Positions 23,509 through 35,981 of a stretch of 64,000 nucleotides of DNA are shown piece after piece; position 1 is the stretch's first letter, and each line of letters opens with the position of its first letter. Under the pieces are notes generated by a model. That model ran no database searches. It was not told the DNA's origin and saw nothing but the letters and a program-made list of their open reading frames with translations. The stretch comes from Heliopora coerulea (Eukaryota > Cnidaria > Anthozoa > Scleralcyonacea > Helioporidae): positions 479,501-543,500 of the forward strand of contig JASJOG010000056.1 of assembly GCA_030142905.1 (NCBI GenBank). Direction: 5' to 3'. Both the position numbers and the translations under genes were made by a program.

Positions 23509-24888
23509 CACTGGCGGTCAAAATGATCATGTTAAGATTTCTGTTATTTTCTGCTTACATAAGCAGACAAAAAGCACATCGTACACCAACAGCCTTCAGG
23601 GTTATAATAATGAATGTTTTGCATAGATTGAGATGTGTCCCATAATGTTTGTAGAGATATTCTGTTTTTAAAGTATTTTATAGTATACGCTAAATGAATT
23701 TCAAGCCTTACAAGTTGGCCTGTCACAAATCGGAAGATACGGAATAATGGGTCCAAAGAGAAGAATCAGTTTGGAAGATCGAGGAAAAGTGCTGGCATTA
23801 ACTGAAGATGGCTACACACAACGTGAAATTGCTGCTCGTGTGGGTTGTACTCAAAGCAGTGTCAATGAAATCCTCAAGAAGAAGAGACTCACTGGTAGTG
23901 TGAAAGATGCCAAGATCCCTGGACGGAAATGAAAGACATCTGAGAGGGAGAACAGGCTCATGGTAAGGAAAAGCAAGTCAAATTGCTACAAGACTGCACC
24001 GCAAATAAAAGCTGAGATAGTAATTGAACATGGTGTCAATATCTCGGTTTCCACCACCCAAAGCAGGCTTAGAGAGGCTGGTCCAAAGGGCTGCAAGCCC
24101 ACAAAGAAGCCTAGACTTACTGCTCGCCATAAGAAGTCTCGATTACAGTTTGCACAAGCACACAAAGATTGGACGGCTGAACAGTGGTCCCAAGTTATCT
24201 TCAGCGATGAATCAAGGTTTCTTCTTCATAGGAGTGATGGGCGTGTGTATGTCACAAGAATGGCTGGCGAAGAACTATGGGAAAGCTGCATTCAGACAAC
24301 TGTCAAACATAGAGGTGGTGGCATCATGGTATGGGGCTGCATCAATGCAAGAGGTGTTGGCTGTCTTTCTAAGATAGATGGAAAGCTCAATGGAGAACGA
24401 TACATTGATCTCCTAGAAAATTTGCTTATTCCAACCACACACATGCTGACCATACCAGATGGTTGGATATTCCAGCAGGACAATGCAACATGTCACACTT
24501 CCCGCCTTGTCAAAGTGTGGTTTAAGGAAGAGGGCAAAACGTTTATGGAATGGCCAGCACAGTCTCCCCGATCTCAACCCTATTGAGAATCTATGGGACC
24601 AACTTAAGACAATGGTCCCAGAGCAAAACCCTACCAATGTCACAGAACTTTGGAGTGCTGTAAAAGCTGCATGGCAAGGCTTTCCATTAGATAAGCTAAT
24701 TATTTTAATAAATAGCATGCCTCGAAGGTGTAAAGCAGTGATCAAAGCTTGTGGAAGAGCCACTAAATATTAAGATTTTTTTTCTGTTTGTTTTCGGTGT
24801 AATTACTTGTCATGATAAGATTTGTTACAATGTTTATGGCGTCATCATCTTTCGCTTTGGTGTGATCGATTCTTTTTGACCGCCAGTG
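23509..24888 (+). mobile_element. Tc1-like DNA transposon, nearly intact
   Basis: Starts CACTGGCGGTCAAAA after TA (23507-23508) and ends with the inverse before TA (24889-24890). The terminal repeat is 15 bp perfect, with a degenerate continuation sharing 'gatca'. 1380 bp, with one transposase frame carrying only two disabling changes. Its ends differ from those of the element at 8115-9509, so this is a separate Tc1 lineage and clearly younger in its coding region. Confidence 0.93.
23747..24773 (+). pseudogene. Tc1 transposase, one stop and one frameshift
   Basis: ATG at 23747. Residues about 5-45 form the helix-turn-helix ('TQREIAARVGCTQSSVNEIL'). The catalytic Asp, Asp and Glu lie in 'IFSDESRF', 'QQDNATCHTS' and 'LNPIENLWD', the DD34E order of Tc1. 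About 342 residues in all, the usual length. Two lesions: TGA at 23930-23932 within the DNA-binding linker, and one extra C in a run of four at 24566-24569 that shifts the frame just before the Glu motif. The C-terminus ends 'CGRATKY'. Everything else is open, so inactivation is recent. Confidence 0.92.
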
Positions 24889-25060
24889 TATTATGCGCAT
24901 TCCTTTCAACTTCAAATTTTCCTTTTCCAAATTCTTTATAGATCATTTCAAAACAGCTGTCTGATGAAGGCTCGTGCCCCGTAATTATGCAACTGTATCT
25001 TGATAAAAAGTTAAGGGAGTAGGGAGAGCATTTGTTGCTTGCACACAAACGAGGTATGTC

Positions 25061-25709
25061 CAGTGAACTCGATTTCCATATCTGGAATGCTAACTGGCCA
25101 ATGAAATGTGAAGCTAAGTTGGCCGCCTATGAAGGGCAATTTTGGACGTCAGTTTTAGTCTCCCTCGCGAGTTTTTACTTTTTCTGAAAATTTTTCTTAT
25201 TGAAAATATACACAAAACATGTCTTCAAAAGATAGAAATGAGTTTACGAATTTCAAATATATTTCGACAAAGTCAAACCGAGTTACAGGTTATATATTTT
25301 CACGGAAATAAATTACGAAATTGACGAGAAACCTGATAAAACAGTCTCGAAAAATTACTTGAGGAAACTACTAAGTGCACGTCCTTTTTTACCGTTAGTA
25401 TACCATCTTCAGACAATTTAGTACACTTCTTAGGCCACACGGCAATAATGAATCCTTTTAAACACTCGATTATGTAAAATTATGTAGTATTTCGTCTGAG
25501 CACTTTTTCCATGGTTGGGAATGTTTTCGAAGTCGAACCAAACAAAAACTAAAGATCAAAGTTGTGCAAAGGACTGGAACTGACGTACAAGACCGCGAAG
25601 GGGACTGAAACTGACATCCAAAATTGGCCTACACAGGCGGCCGTCTTGGCTTTTTGCCCGAGCAAATGACTGGGAATTAGCATTCCAGATATGGAAATTG
25701 AATTCACTG
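25061..25709. mobile_element. hAT-like non-autonomous element, copy 1
   Basis: 649 bp beginning CAGTGAACTCGATTTCCATA and ending with the inverse. Terminal inverted repeats are about 35 bp, then a long subterminal inverted region. Flanked by an exact 8 bp duplication GGTATGTC (25053-25060, 25710-25717). The terminal CAGTG fits the hAT end rule and 8 bp targets fit hAT. No ORF of transposase type. Confidence 0.85.
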
Positions 25710-25717
25710 GGTATGTC

Positions 25718-27591
25718 TATGTGTTTCGACAGAATGAATGGGCAGCGTAAAGAGGATTTGCATAAACTAAGCTCCGCAGGAATTTTAAAATGGTCTCCAA
25801 ACTATTGAGAAGGGAAATCTAGGTACCTTTTGAACAAACTCGCAGCCAAGCCCCCAACATGTCAATCTATAGTCATCGTGAGCCTATATTTGTTACCTAT
25901 AATGCATAGGATAGGATCATTACAAGCAGTTCTGTACCTGTTTATTTCGCTTCTCTCATGTTTAGGATAATCGAGCCACTTCAAATAAAAAGCTCATGGA
26001 AATTTTTAATCAAACAGTTTTTCACTGAGTCTTTTGCAACGTAAAGCAAACTCTCCGTGGGGTGTTTTGGGAAAATCATCCTACTCCAAAAACCATCCGA
26101 TTTCAGCAACATTCGAAAGTGACTTAGAATTATCTAACGTCAGTATGTACATACAAAAAGAAAGAGGTAGGTTTGAACATTAGAATAAGGAGGTTTACTT
26201 TGACTATCATAAGCTTTTACCGATTTATTTTAGCCTGAAATTGGCTAGTTTAAGAGCATTTGGCATGGTTAAATGAACTGGGTTCTGAATTAATAATTTA
26301 CGAGCGTTAAACGTGTGTCTGTGGAAATTCCCAGAGGCCGTAATTTTAACCACTTTAATCGATTAATGAATTGAGGCTCTGACATTTCTAATTGTTTTCA
26401 CCATTTTTAAACTCCGCAGAGTCAACATAATTCTACAGTGGCAGTAATTTCCCACGCACATCACTCAAAGTTCGACCACAGTTTCGTGTAGACTAGAAAA
26501 ATCATTTTCTTTTGCAAATTTCTGAAAAACGCCAAGAGTTCAGGGGCTGGTCTAAAATGACTTAGGGCTGCAGTTTGGGAAACCCGTGTGAAACGACAAC
26601 GCTGCTATATAGAGGTCTATCAGTTTTTACCCATGAGGAAACATCATTACAATTTCTTGAATCACGATTATATCCAAATACTTACCATGACCGAGGTCCG
26701 TTGGTGGAAAAGCATTTGCCTGAAGTTTTCATACATACCAAGCAGTGAAGAAGCTAGAAATATATACTAAAGAATTTATTATATGACTCTTGGCTGGTTT
26801 TCTTTCCCATTTTTAGCTGGGTTTTCGTTGTCGGATGTTGCTGTTTGCCTTACCTGGTAACACGTTGGTTTTGCTTCTTGTTTCCACCAGTTTAACATTC
26901 ATTTATCGCACTTTTATACCAACAAGCTTTGAACAAATGCAATATTAGTGTTCAAGCACATTCTATTACACAGAATTTTTCAATATAAACACGTAAATAT
27001 CCTTATATATTCTTGAAATCTGCTAGAAGATTTTCTCGCCAAAACCGGCTTACATCCGAAATCGTAAAATATCGGACTGTTGACCAGCCAATTAGCAAGC
27101 GAAATGTTGCGTACGGACCGAAAAACGACCCGAGTCATACGAAAACCTCAGGCAAATACTTTCCTGTGTGGACCTTTCACTCGGTTATAAGTATATAGTA
27201 CGTATAATGCACGAATGGCAATGAAAACCCTGAGTTGTGCTTTTTATTACTAAACCTATATTCCGAGGAAGATATTTACCTATCTTACACAAGCCGTAAC
27301 GTCTTACATAAGACATGGTTCTATCTAGGACATTTTTTCTTCAAGGCAGAAGGATACAACGTTGTTTATTATGATCACATTCAGTCAGTACAACATGTGG
27401 CAGACATTTCTTGTCAGGTAATTCGATGTGCCAAAAATAATGTCATAAGACAGGCCTCAAGTACACAGATTGGAATCAGCTGAATGGAGGGAAACTGGAT
27501 CGTTGGAGGGAGAGGGGGGACTGAATCTTCAGCCTAAAAAACCCTCTACATACTTGAACAAAGACGCTCTTAACTAAAACCTTGTTTAATT
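25718..27591. other. Unassigned intergenic sequence
   Basis: No gene, RNA or transposon ends recognised. Short open frames here have no domain and no splice context. Confidence 0.4.
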
Positions 27592-27842
27592 TCTTAATAC
27601 GCACGCTCTCAAGCTGTTCTCTCAGAAAAACTGAGTCCCTGACGGGAATCGAACCCGTAACTTTACATATGTCTACCATCTATACGAACCAGTACACAAA
27701 TTTAACCTTCGCTTACCATCTGAGTCTTTGTAGCTCAATGGTTAGAGCATCTCACCGGCGATCAGAAGGTTACAGGTTCGATTCCCGTCAGGGACTCAGA
27801 CAGTTTTTCTAAGAGAACAGCTTGAGAGCGTGCGTATTAAGA
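27592..27842. repeat. Foldback tRNA-derived repeat
   Basis: Arms 27592-27661 and 27768-27842 are reverse complements (about 70 bp, few mismatches). The + tRNA-like unit is 27722-27797, with A box 'tagctcaatgg', B box 'ggttcgattcc' and a pairing acceptor arm (agtcttt / agggact with GU). The anticodon stem has one mismatch and U33 is C, so it is not a working tRNA. The left arm holds only the B-box half. Confidence 0.75.
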
Positions 27843-27879
27843 ACATAATTACTAAGTTTCCACAATCACATCATTGATT

Positions 27880-28255
27880 AACCTTGCTTAATGTTCAAGA
27901 TTGTCAATGGTTTAGCACTTAATTATCTTGCTAAGCGCTTCGAACAAACTAATACTGTACAGATATATAATACATGCGACCATCATATAACTTATGATAT
28001 TTCTCTACCAAATACTAACTTTCGGGAAAATAGCTTCGAATATAATGGAGCAGTCACCTGGAAAAATACCCCTGCAAATATCAGGGAATCTAGTTCATTA
28101 TGCAATTTTAAAAATAGTGTGAAATAAATCTTGTAATTAGTTTTGTATATTTTGACGTCCTCTTTTACACTATTCTATACTGTATATAGTTAACTCCAAC
28201 AAGACAAGATCCCGTGTTTAAATAAAGATCACTCACTCACTCACATGCTCGCTAG
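27880..28255 (+). mobile_element. LINE fragment: RT C-terminus and 3' tail
   Basis: The 78-codon frame 27891-28127 matches the C-terminal end of CR1/L2-type LINE ORF2: 'MFKIVNGLALNYLAKRFEQ', then a 'Y..T.D..I...LPNTNF' segment and 'AVTWKNTPANIRESSS'. After the stop comes a short 3' UTR with AATAAA (about 28221) and a (CTCA)n tail, as in LINEs ending in simple repeats. Strongly 5'-truncated. Confidence 0.75.
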
Positions 28256-31214
28256 CTCGCTCACATAGAACCCTGCAAGACGAGACGCTCTAGTCGTACA
28301 TATATAAATCGGCAGTTGGAACTTTATGTATAAGATGATTTCTCTTGTATAAGCTGGCCATGTTGCTTCATTTATTTGGTGCTCTACTGGAACACCAGTA
28401 ACCAACTAAAAACAGTTCGTTACTTCACTTAAAATGAACGGTTTGAACTCTGGAGAATCAGCATACATGTTGGTGAAAGTTGGACGATCGTACAGGCTGA
28501 AGAAGCCTTAAGAAAGACTAGCTGTTTGTGACGTTCGTTGTGACTGAGGTTTCGGCGGCCCCATCTTCAGAACAGATGTCGGTTGCTGACTCTGTCGAAA
28601 CGTCCGTATCGACAAGCACCATAAACTGTCTTCCTGACGACTACAGCAACCTGCACGAATAACTTACTTCACTTATATCAAAAATCACCAGCATTTATCT
28701 ATAACAAAGTACACTTACTTTATCGAAGAAATACTTTTCATTGTAACGAAGCAAAATTTTTGTTAAACAATTACTCTTTTATTTTAGCTTTTTGTCATAA
28801 TTTTTGATTGCGAAGGTGGGCTAAGCACGCATGCAGGCACTGCTAGGAGCGACACGTGTTGTACACCTGCTTGCAATGCACGTGTTTTGCGACTGTTGTT
28901 TCTTGCCCTTTTCGGCACTCATCCAAAGAGAGGTTGCCTCAAGTACAATAATTAACTTTTTTTTGCCACCCACAGCTTGTTTAGTTGTATTTTTCGCCGA
29001 TCTCGGGAATCCAACATGTTGGAGATAAAACGGCAGGCGTGAACTGTACTTTTTGTCCATAGTGGTTTTGCATGAATGTGAAAACAATCGCTTAAACTCA
29101 TGTTGGCGCATATGCTTTAAGGCACTTCCACCCGACACGATTGTCGATACGATTCTGCAGTCTGGCGTATGCAATTAATTCTTAAGAGTACAATTCTTGT
29201 TTTCTATTCGCTGACGAATGTTGGAACACGTCCTGGAAACTTTTGTATCTAAATCGGATTCTTCAAAATAAGCAGTCGTATGCTACAATCGTAACTTGTA
29301 GGTTGGTCTTTACCTTTACATGGCTTTGCTTGAAGTTGCCATGTTGTTAAGAGTTTTAAGTATTATTTGACGATTTTCATATTTTAATATTATCAACAAA
29401 TACTTTCGTTAGGACTTTCACCAGAAGCAGAAAAGTGCTTTCCTCAGCGCTTTTACTTAAAGCAAAATTTTCGGGTTCCACTTATTTACTTTATCTCATA
29501 AAAGCTAGCGTTGACGAGTTATTTTTGTTCGCATTATTACAAAATGTCAGTACCTTGCTAAACAGTGGCAGTCTACGTAAGAAAGCGTGGCAGCTGATAT
29601 AATGGAGTTGACTGACTAAGTGTGTTAATGTCGAACAAAACGGCCCTTGACAACAGTGATGCGTTACATAATGTCGCATGATGGCACAACGAACACGGCT
29701 ACACAGGTCTTGAAAAAACTATGTCCCACTCCCCCCGGTTGGTCCATCGATCTTGGCAGTACATCCTGGCGCAACTGTTGTGACAGTCATGGTACTCTGA
29801 GGCCTTTGACTGTGCATAGCTCACTTATCTGTGCCAGAAGCCAAAAGTGAGTGTCGTCGCTTCGCTTTCCTCATTCCGGCTTACCCTTCAGTTGGACGCA
29901 CAACTGCAACTAGCCAAACACTTCTTCACATCTGACGCGCTCAAAAGTCATCTACGGTAAGTTTGTTGATAACACTTTTTAGATTTATCCAGCGAAGATG
30001 CTCTCCTTGCAGTCATTCATTAAGAACAAGAAAGTACAACCGTTTAAGCTCTCGTAACTGAAATGTCGTGTTTGGGTTCGCTTCGGGGGAGCAAAGTGGA
30101 ATTGGCATAGTATACATCCATTTGCAGTCAGCAAATACAAAGCTTTCGTTGGGTTGTTGAAGACGATTATCGAACTCCTTAAAAAGTTCAATCGGCTAAG
30201 GAAGTTTAGCAAAACGAATTATTATTTATTTTTTACTTTCATCTTTCACCCATTTGCAAATTTTTTTATCACTGGGATCAAATTTGCTCAAGAATCAGCG
30301 TCACTTTAAGCGTCTCTCAGGACATTGTTTGTGTGGAGAGCGTTTTTACGTTGTTCCGTGTTGCGTTCAAATGAGTCAGCATAATAAAAGAAATGATTTA
30401 TCAACTGAGGGGTGTTTAGTTTGTCCTTCGGTTGGCCAAGCAATGGAAATCTTGGTGAATCATTGCTATGAGGATCCAACATAGCGTAGATTCACCATCG
30501 AGAGAAAAATCGAGTAAAATCTTTGAATTTTTTTGCGGGCGTCCACGTTTCAGTGCGCGATACCAGATTAATGAAGCGATAGATGGGGCAGATGTCGCGT
30601 GCCCCCCTAAAAAATTATAAATTTTCTTTCATACAGAAAACAAACACATGCAAATTTGGCCTCATTTTGAGACAAAATAAAAATTTTTGAGTGTATATTT
30701 TTATTTGCTTAACGCAGCTTTCCCCAATGCACAGGACAGGTTCCGACTAACAAGCACGAGCTATTCCACCACTGCCATCAGAAAGATTTAACAGAAAGAG
30801 TTTCCTTTCAGTTCTTCATTCATTTGCCATTATTGCTATGTTAACTGGTTATCCCGTTCATGTGCTTGAAAACCCTGTACAAAGGTTCTTTTGGTTTAAT
30901 TTTGAAAACATTACATTACTTTCTGGAGCGGCGAAAGAGGTAGTTGGCACAATACATTTTAATCGATGAATCCTTAAGTTGATGACTGAGAAGCTGACAT
31001 TTGTTTACTGCTTTGGGGTAGTTCTTTACGTTTCTGAGCGTAATAGGAGAACTGAAAAGAGACGATTTCCGAGGGGGTTCGACCAAAGAGGACTTTTTTT
31101 CGGGGAGGAGATTAGAACAATTTCAAAGTTGTTCCATTTTCGGAAAAGCTTGTGGCGTCCTTTCTTGTATTTGGTGGTCAAAATCGTTGAAATGGAGGAA
31201 CCAGGCGGAAATCG
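28256..31214. other. Repeat-derived intergenic sequence
   Basis: No host gene recognised. 28519-28600 holds fragments resembling hammerhead-type repeats in both directions ('ctgaagatgggg...gaaacc' on -, 'ctgtcgaaacgtc' on +). 29125-29310 is a degraded relative of the MITE at 54637-54827 (shared 'acacgat.cgattgtcg', 'attcgct..cgaatgttg', 'tcaaaataa.ca'). The remaining frames lack domains. Confidence 0.4.
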
Positions 31215-31513
31215 AAGTCTTGTGAGAAACATTATTGCCCAGCATATAGCTTTAAGTAGAACCATAACACAAAGTAATTGACAATATTTTAATACGAACT
31301 TGTCGTTACAACACGTAACATCATCAGAGTAACAGAATACACAGCATGAAGGAGATATAAATACTTAATTGCTACATAAATAGAATATAACAGGGTTAAA
31401 TGATGATGTTACGTGTAGTAACGAAACGTTAGTATTAAAATATTGTCAAATTACTTTGTGTTATGATTCAACTTAAAGTTATACGCTGGGCAATAATCTT
31501 CCACACCAGACTT
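31215..31513. repeat. Foldback element with hammerhead-like cores
   Basis: Arms 31215-31330 and 31399-31513 are reverse complements at roughly 85-90% identity. The right arm on + reads ATGATGA, T, GTTAC, loop, GTAAC, GAAAC (31400-31427). The left arm on - reads CTGATGA, T, GTTACG...GTAAC, GACAA. Both keep the hammerhead order with single changes at core positions. The family resembles the Penelope-linked foldback at 37598-38159. Confidence 0.65.
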
Positions 31514-32322
31514 CTTTTATTTGGTTTTCAATTAATGTTTCACACAACAGGAATTTTCTGACTTACGGGTTGATTTATAGCTATTCACCACTGTTTAAGT
31601 GTTGGTGGAGATTATATCCCTGCCTGGTAAACAATGGGTTACCAGGCTGTAATTGATGTTAGCATGTGAAGGTTATACCATGACTTGAGGCGATGCCCAT
31701 AGGTTGATGTATCGCTTAAGCATCAAGTGTCTAACTCAGCAAGTAGTCCTTAAATATTCCCCGACAAGCAAAGAAAAATGGCAAAATTCAGTGTCAGAAA
31801 GCACATGAATACCTTAACGAGGTTGATATATAAGTTATTTATCAACCACCAGCCTGAGCCAGCGACGATATAATGAGGATTAAATTCACTCCTGATAAAC
31901 AGCGATGCAGAACCTCTTGGACCATTAGAGCCCTCTTCAGTGCCCAATGGACGATGACCGCCATCTCATTCTAAAACTAGTGAATTTTCCTTTTAAAAAA
32001 ATGAAAACTTCATTCTACGACAGATATTTTTCAAGTGGTTGTGTGACATTGAGTAGCAATGACCTAATCTTCTTTTCCTCTTCAATTTTGTCTGCGCGGA
32101 CTTCCAATACCGTCTAGACAACGGGCAAAGTTTTTCCTTTGCAGACAATTTGGTAAATAACATGCAAGAGTTTTACACCGCCGCAGACGTTTCACGACTG
32201 ATCCCAGCAATACAGTCACAGAATTTTTTTGTTTTCTTCAAGTTCTTACCGTTCTTTTCCAAACCGCCGAATGAGGGACGATTTGCTTAATCCCGGATTA
32301 GGAGCAGTTAGTTGCTATCTTT
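31514..32322. other. Unassigned intergenic sequence
   Basis: Contains a small imperfect inverted repeat near 31590-31650 ('cctggtaa' / 'ttaccagg'). No gene recognised. Confidence 0.35.
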
Positions 32323-32610
32323 GGCCGTTTTCATACTAGATGAGCATTGTTCATCTGGACGAACTTGGACAAACGTTTTTTAGTTCGTCTGGTTATTCGT
32401 CTATGGTATAAAGACAAACACAAAAATTAAGTGATTATGCGTCCGAACGAATTATCTTGCGTAATTTGTCTTTCAAGACGTACTTAGTATGATGATTCGT
32501 CTGGACGCGTAATGAGTGTTGTGACCGTCTTTATACGGAAGACGAGGGACCAGGCCAGATGAACCCAAATATGTCCAGATGGCTAATGCATCACTTGTAC
32601 AAAAACGGCC
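32323..32610. mobile_element. MITE with GGCCGTTTT inverted ends
   Basis: 288 bp. Ends GGCCGTTTTCATACTAGATG and its approximate inverse, about 38 bp in all. Internal 'ttcgtctgg' and 'gtctggacg' repeats. Target duplication unclear. Confidence 0.6.
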
Positions 32611-32959
32611 ATTACATGCCTGCTTGGTAAACCTCAACGTTCGTTTGGAAATTCTTTTGTAGATAGGACTTTTACCTCCAACAGGGGAATGACTGATGGC
32701 AAAGAATTTTGTAGATAATTCGTAGAATGCAAATATGACTCAGAGAAGTTAGATACTTGTAAAAAAAAAACTATGAATGGTTAACCAAATTATGCGGAAC
32801 TGAAACAGCGGATCAACTGATAATCTGAGATTACCGCTTAAGATCCTTTCAACAATCATGCCTCGAGCTATAATTCCGCATGAGTGTTTACAATGATCAA
32901 AAATTTAACAGATCTGTTTGTCGATTTCAAACAGCTGGAGACTGGATATGAGGAAAGAC

Positions 32960-33618
32960 CAGTGAACTCAATTTACAAACTCTGGAATGCTAACTGGCCA
33001 ATGAAAAGTGAACCCAAGATGGCCGCCCATGGAGGCCAATTTTGGACGTCAGTTTCAGTTCCCTACGCGGGCTTGTACGTCAGTTTTAGTCTCCCACTCG
33101 ACTTTTTACATTTTCTGACAAGTTTTCTTTGGAAATACACACAAAACATGCCTTCAAAATATAGAAATAAGTTTAAGAATTTTAAACATATTTCGACAAA
33201 GTCAAACCGAGTTAAAGGTTATATATTTTCACGAAAATAAATTACTAAACATACGATAAACCTGATAAAATGGTCTCGAAATGTTACTTGAAGAAACTAC
33301 TAAGTGCAGGTCCTTTTTTTACGGTTAGTTTACCGTCTTCAGACAATTTAGTACACTTCTTAGGCTACACGGCAATAATGAATCCTTTCAAATGCTCGAT
33401 TATGTAAAATTGGTCTAGTAGTATTTCGTCTGAACACTTTTTCCATGGTTGGGAATGTTTTCGAAGCCGAACCAAACAAAAACTAAAGATTAAAGTTGTG
33501 CAAAAGACTGAAACTGACGTCCAAAATTTTCCCTCTATGGGCGGCCATCTTGGCTTCACTTTTTGCCCGAGTGAATGATCGGGAGTTAGCATTCCAGATA
33601 TGTAAATTGAGTTCACTG
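32960..33618. mobile_element. hAT-like non-autonomous element, copy 2
   Basis: 659 bp, same family as 25061-25709, with exact 8 bp duplication GGAAAGAC (32952-32959, 33619-33626). Ends CAGTGAACTCAATTT... and inverse. Confidence 0.85.
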
Positions 33619-33724
33619 GGAAAGACTTCATTTACTTGCACCAAGGTTGCGACTTACTAGTGTGACAAACGAATTAACATCACGAGCGAAGCTTTAGAGC
33701 GCGAGACGACTTAAACTTGACTAA

Positions 33725-33950
33725 TGAGTGAGATATGTAATTCTCGTTAATAACATTATTCACATATAGTGGCTTCCGCTCAGGTCGCACATATGTCGAA
33801 TTTGTACCTTAGCCCACCATTTGAGTCTTGGTAGCTCAATGGTCAGAGTGTCTCACCAGTCATCAGAAGGTTTGAGGGTTCGATGCCCGTCTGGGGCTCA
33901 GAAATCGTTTTCCTGAGTATAGAACATTATTTCACAATAGAGCCATCGTG
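33725..33950 (+). repeat. tRNA-derived repeat, single unit
   Basis: tRNA-like core 33822-33899 with A box 'tagctcaatgg' and B box 'gggttcgatgcc'. Its 5' flank ('ggcttccgctcaggtcgcac') is the same leader as in copy C at 15179-15441. A one-base insertion in the T-arm. Confidence 0.65.
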
Positions 33951-34227
33951 ATTCGTGAAAGTGTTTTTTAAAGATACCTGAGAATGAAACGTTGTAAAAG
34001 CTGTGTGGTTAGTGGTTATCACACTTTTTATAACTGTTATCACACAACGAAATCGAATAAAGGTTTTCATGTCGCAGTATGAAGATAAGAGCCCTGCTCA
34101 AAATTCTGGCAGAAAGAAACATCTCTCCCATAGTAAAGTTACGACAGTGTAAACATGTTTAAGGACAGTTTACTATCATTTCACTGCAAACGGGCAGCAT
34201 TATCAAAGAGTACAGGGAGCAACTAAG

Positions 34228-34556
34228 GAGCTGATTACATAGAAAAATTTCAGCTCGGGCTAAAATTCAGCCGGGCAGACCGGCTTGAAAAAAGAACCGA
34301 TTACATAAGAATTACATAAGAATTACGTAAGATAGTTCAGCCCCAGATGACATTGAAATCGGAAGTGAACTCAGGCAGGAATTTCTCGGCAGCCTCTGTT
34401 GTTTTGGCAATTTGCATCTTCCCAAATGCATCGATCGTCTTTTCAGCCAGGGCAGAATTTTTTTGTGCGATTACATAAGATTTTTCAGCCTTGGTAGCTC
34501 AAACGGGGTGATTTTCAGCCCGGCTTGGAACTTTCTTCATGTAATCACGAGCTCCG
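34228..34556. mobile_element. MITE with GGAGCTGATTACAT inverted ends
   Basis: Termini 'ggagctgattacat' and 'atgtaatcacgagctcc' pair. Subterminal 'cagctcgggctaaaattcag' pairs with 'ttttcagcccggcttgg'. An internal 'attacataaga' tandem lies at 34301-34333. 329 bp. Confidence 0.55.
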
Positions 34557-34734
34557 TTTTTCAAGTATTTTGTCGCAAGACTGAGCTGAAATCTCTGCCC
34601 GGTTGACCGGGCTGGAATTTCAGAGTTATACACAAGAATCACACTGACTTTGATCGCGGATAACACATAATCTAATATCACTTTTAAAAAGAGTTTATTG
34701 ACAGCTAAATGTATGGAGTTATCACTTTTTTAAC

Positions 34735-34935
34735 CCTTTCAAGGACGTAATCAATACTATACTGTAAATTCTCTCAAGGGTACGCTTAATAGAGGTTCTT
34801 AACAATAAAAATTTCCCAATTAGCTTTATTTTACAGTCCGCGTCCGCATAATAGAGGTGTCCACTGAATAAGGGTTCGTTATAAAGGTAAATATAGGACA
34901 AAAATTTTGGGACCCGGGCTAGTGACCGCTAAAAG
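34735..34935. repeat. Possible pogo-type MITE remnant
   Basis: Phrases such as 'ataatagaggtgtccactg' and 'gaggtttgaccctgta' resemble the ends of CAGT...-type MITEs like 59242-59712, but no paired terminus is preserved. Confidence 0.3.
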
Positions 34936-35062
34936 AGGTTTGACCCTGTATTTCAAAGAACTATTGCAATGATGGTGGAACACTTTCGGTCGAACATGGT
35001 GCTGAGCTCTTATAAGACATTCGAAATTAAAAAGTCTCATTCCGCATCGCCTTGGAGGGTAA

Positions 35063-35182
35063 GGCCCACTTCAAACGTTGAACTTTTCATGTGCCGTATC
35101 TAAGGTTAATTAGCAGTATCCTTTCTTGAAACTGATTTGCATTTGATTCGGCTCATGAAAAGTTTGACGTTTGAACTGAGCC
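35063..35182. mobile_element. Harbinger-like MITE, copy 1
   Basis: 120 bp between TAA duplications (35060-35062, 35183-35185). Begins GGCCCACTTCAAACGTTGAA; the end is its inverse. Sister copy at 38768-38888. Confidence 0.75.
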
Positions 35183-35289
35183 TAAATTTCTCTTTCGTTG
35201 GTACTGCACACGTGGATGCAACAGACTAATTTAGCGTTGCTGTTTGTTGCCTGATTTCACACAATGTGACGTTACTCTGTAGATGCATT

Positions 35290-35600
35290 ATATATGTTGG
35301 AAAATGTGCGAGCTTGGAGATATCTTGAATGAATAATAGATGAACGTTTGTCAAGAGCTCACCTCAGAAGAACGATTTCTGACCCCCAGACTGGGATCGA
35401 GCCCGCAGCCTTCTGATAATCGGTATGACGCTGTAACTATTGAGGTACCAAAACTCAGATGGCGAACTAAGGTGCAAGTTCGACATGTGTGCGACCTAAG
35501 CGGTAGCCATGATATGTTAATAATGTTATTAATGCGATATATATTTTGGAAAATGCGGGAGCTTAGAGATATCTTGAATGAATTACAGATGAACATTCGG
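35290..35600 (-). repeat. tRNA-derived repeat, decayed
   Basis: Core 35380-35457 on - with damaged A and B boxes. The leader matches that of 14776-15441. A second partial leader copy follows at about 35540-35600, so the head-to-tail arrangement of copies A and B is repeated here. Confidence 0.6.
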
Positions 35601-35981
35601 CGTCAATTTGCCTGATTGCCTGATTTCAGACCCTGTGACGTTACCCTATCGAATTGTTTCTTTGAAATTTAATGATTTCCAGAGAGGCTTTAATTAACAT
35701 GACAATAAACCCCAAACACTGCGTAGAATAAAGTAAAAAAACAAATTCCGAAAAACAATGACATCTTGAAAACCCAAGATACGAGTTAAAAACAAGACGA
35801 CGAATGATTGCGATGATATTTTGACTTTATTCCAAAGTCATTGTCAAATCAAAATGAAATTACAAGCAAGCAATGTGATTTTTATAGTTATAACGATGAC
35901 ATCATCAACTGGAATGCAGAGGACACACGTGAATGATTATAAAGCTGTCACTAATGACTGTTAACAATCATAAGAAACATA

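Noticed and set aside
14862..33899. Functional tRNA genes
   Set aside because: A and B boxes are present, but anticodon stems are broken, U33 is missing and units are embedded in repeats; tRNA-derived SINEs instead.
35340..35615. ORFs in both strands around 35.4 kb
   Set aside because: Fall inside a decayed tRNA-derived repeat.
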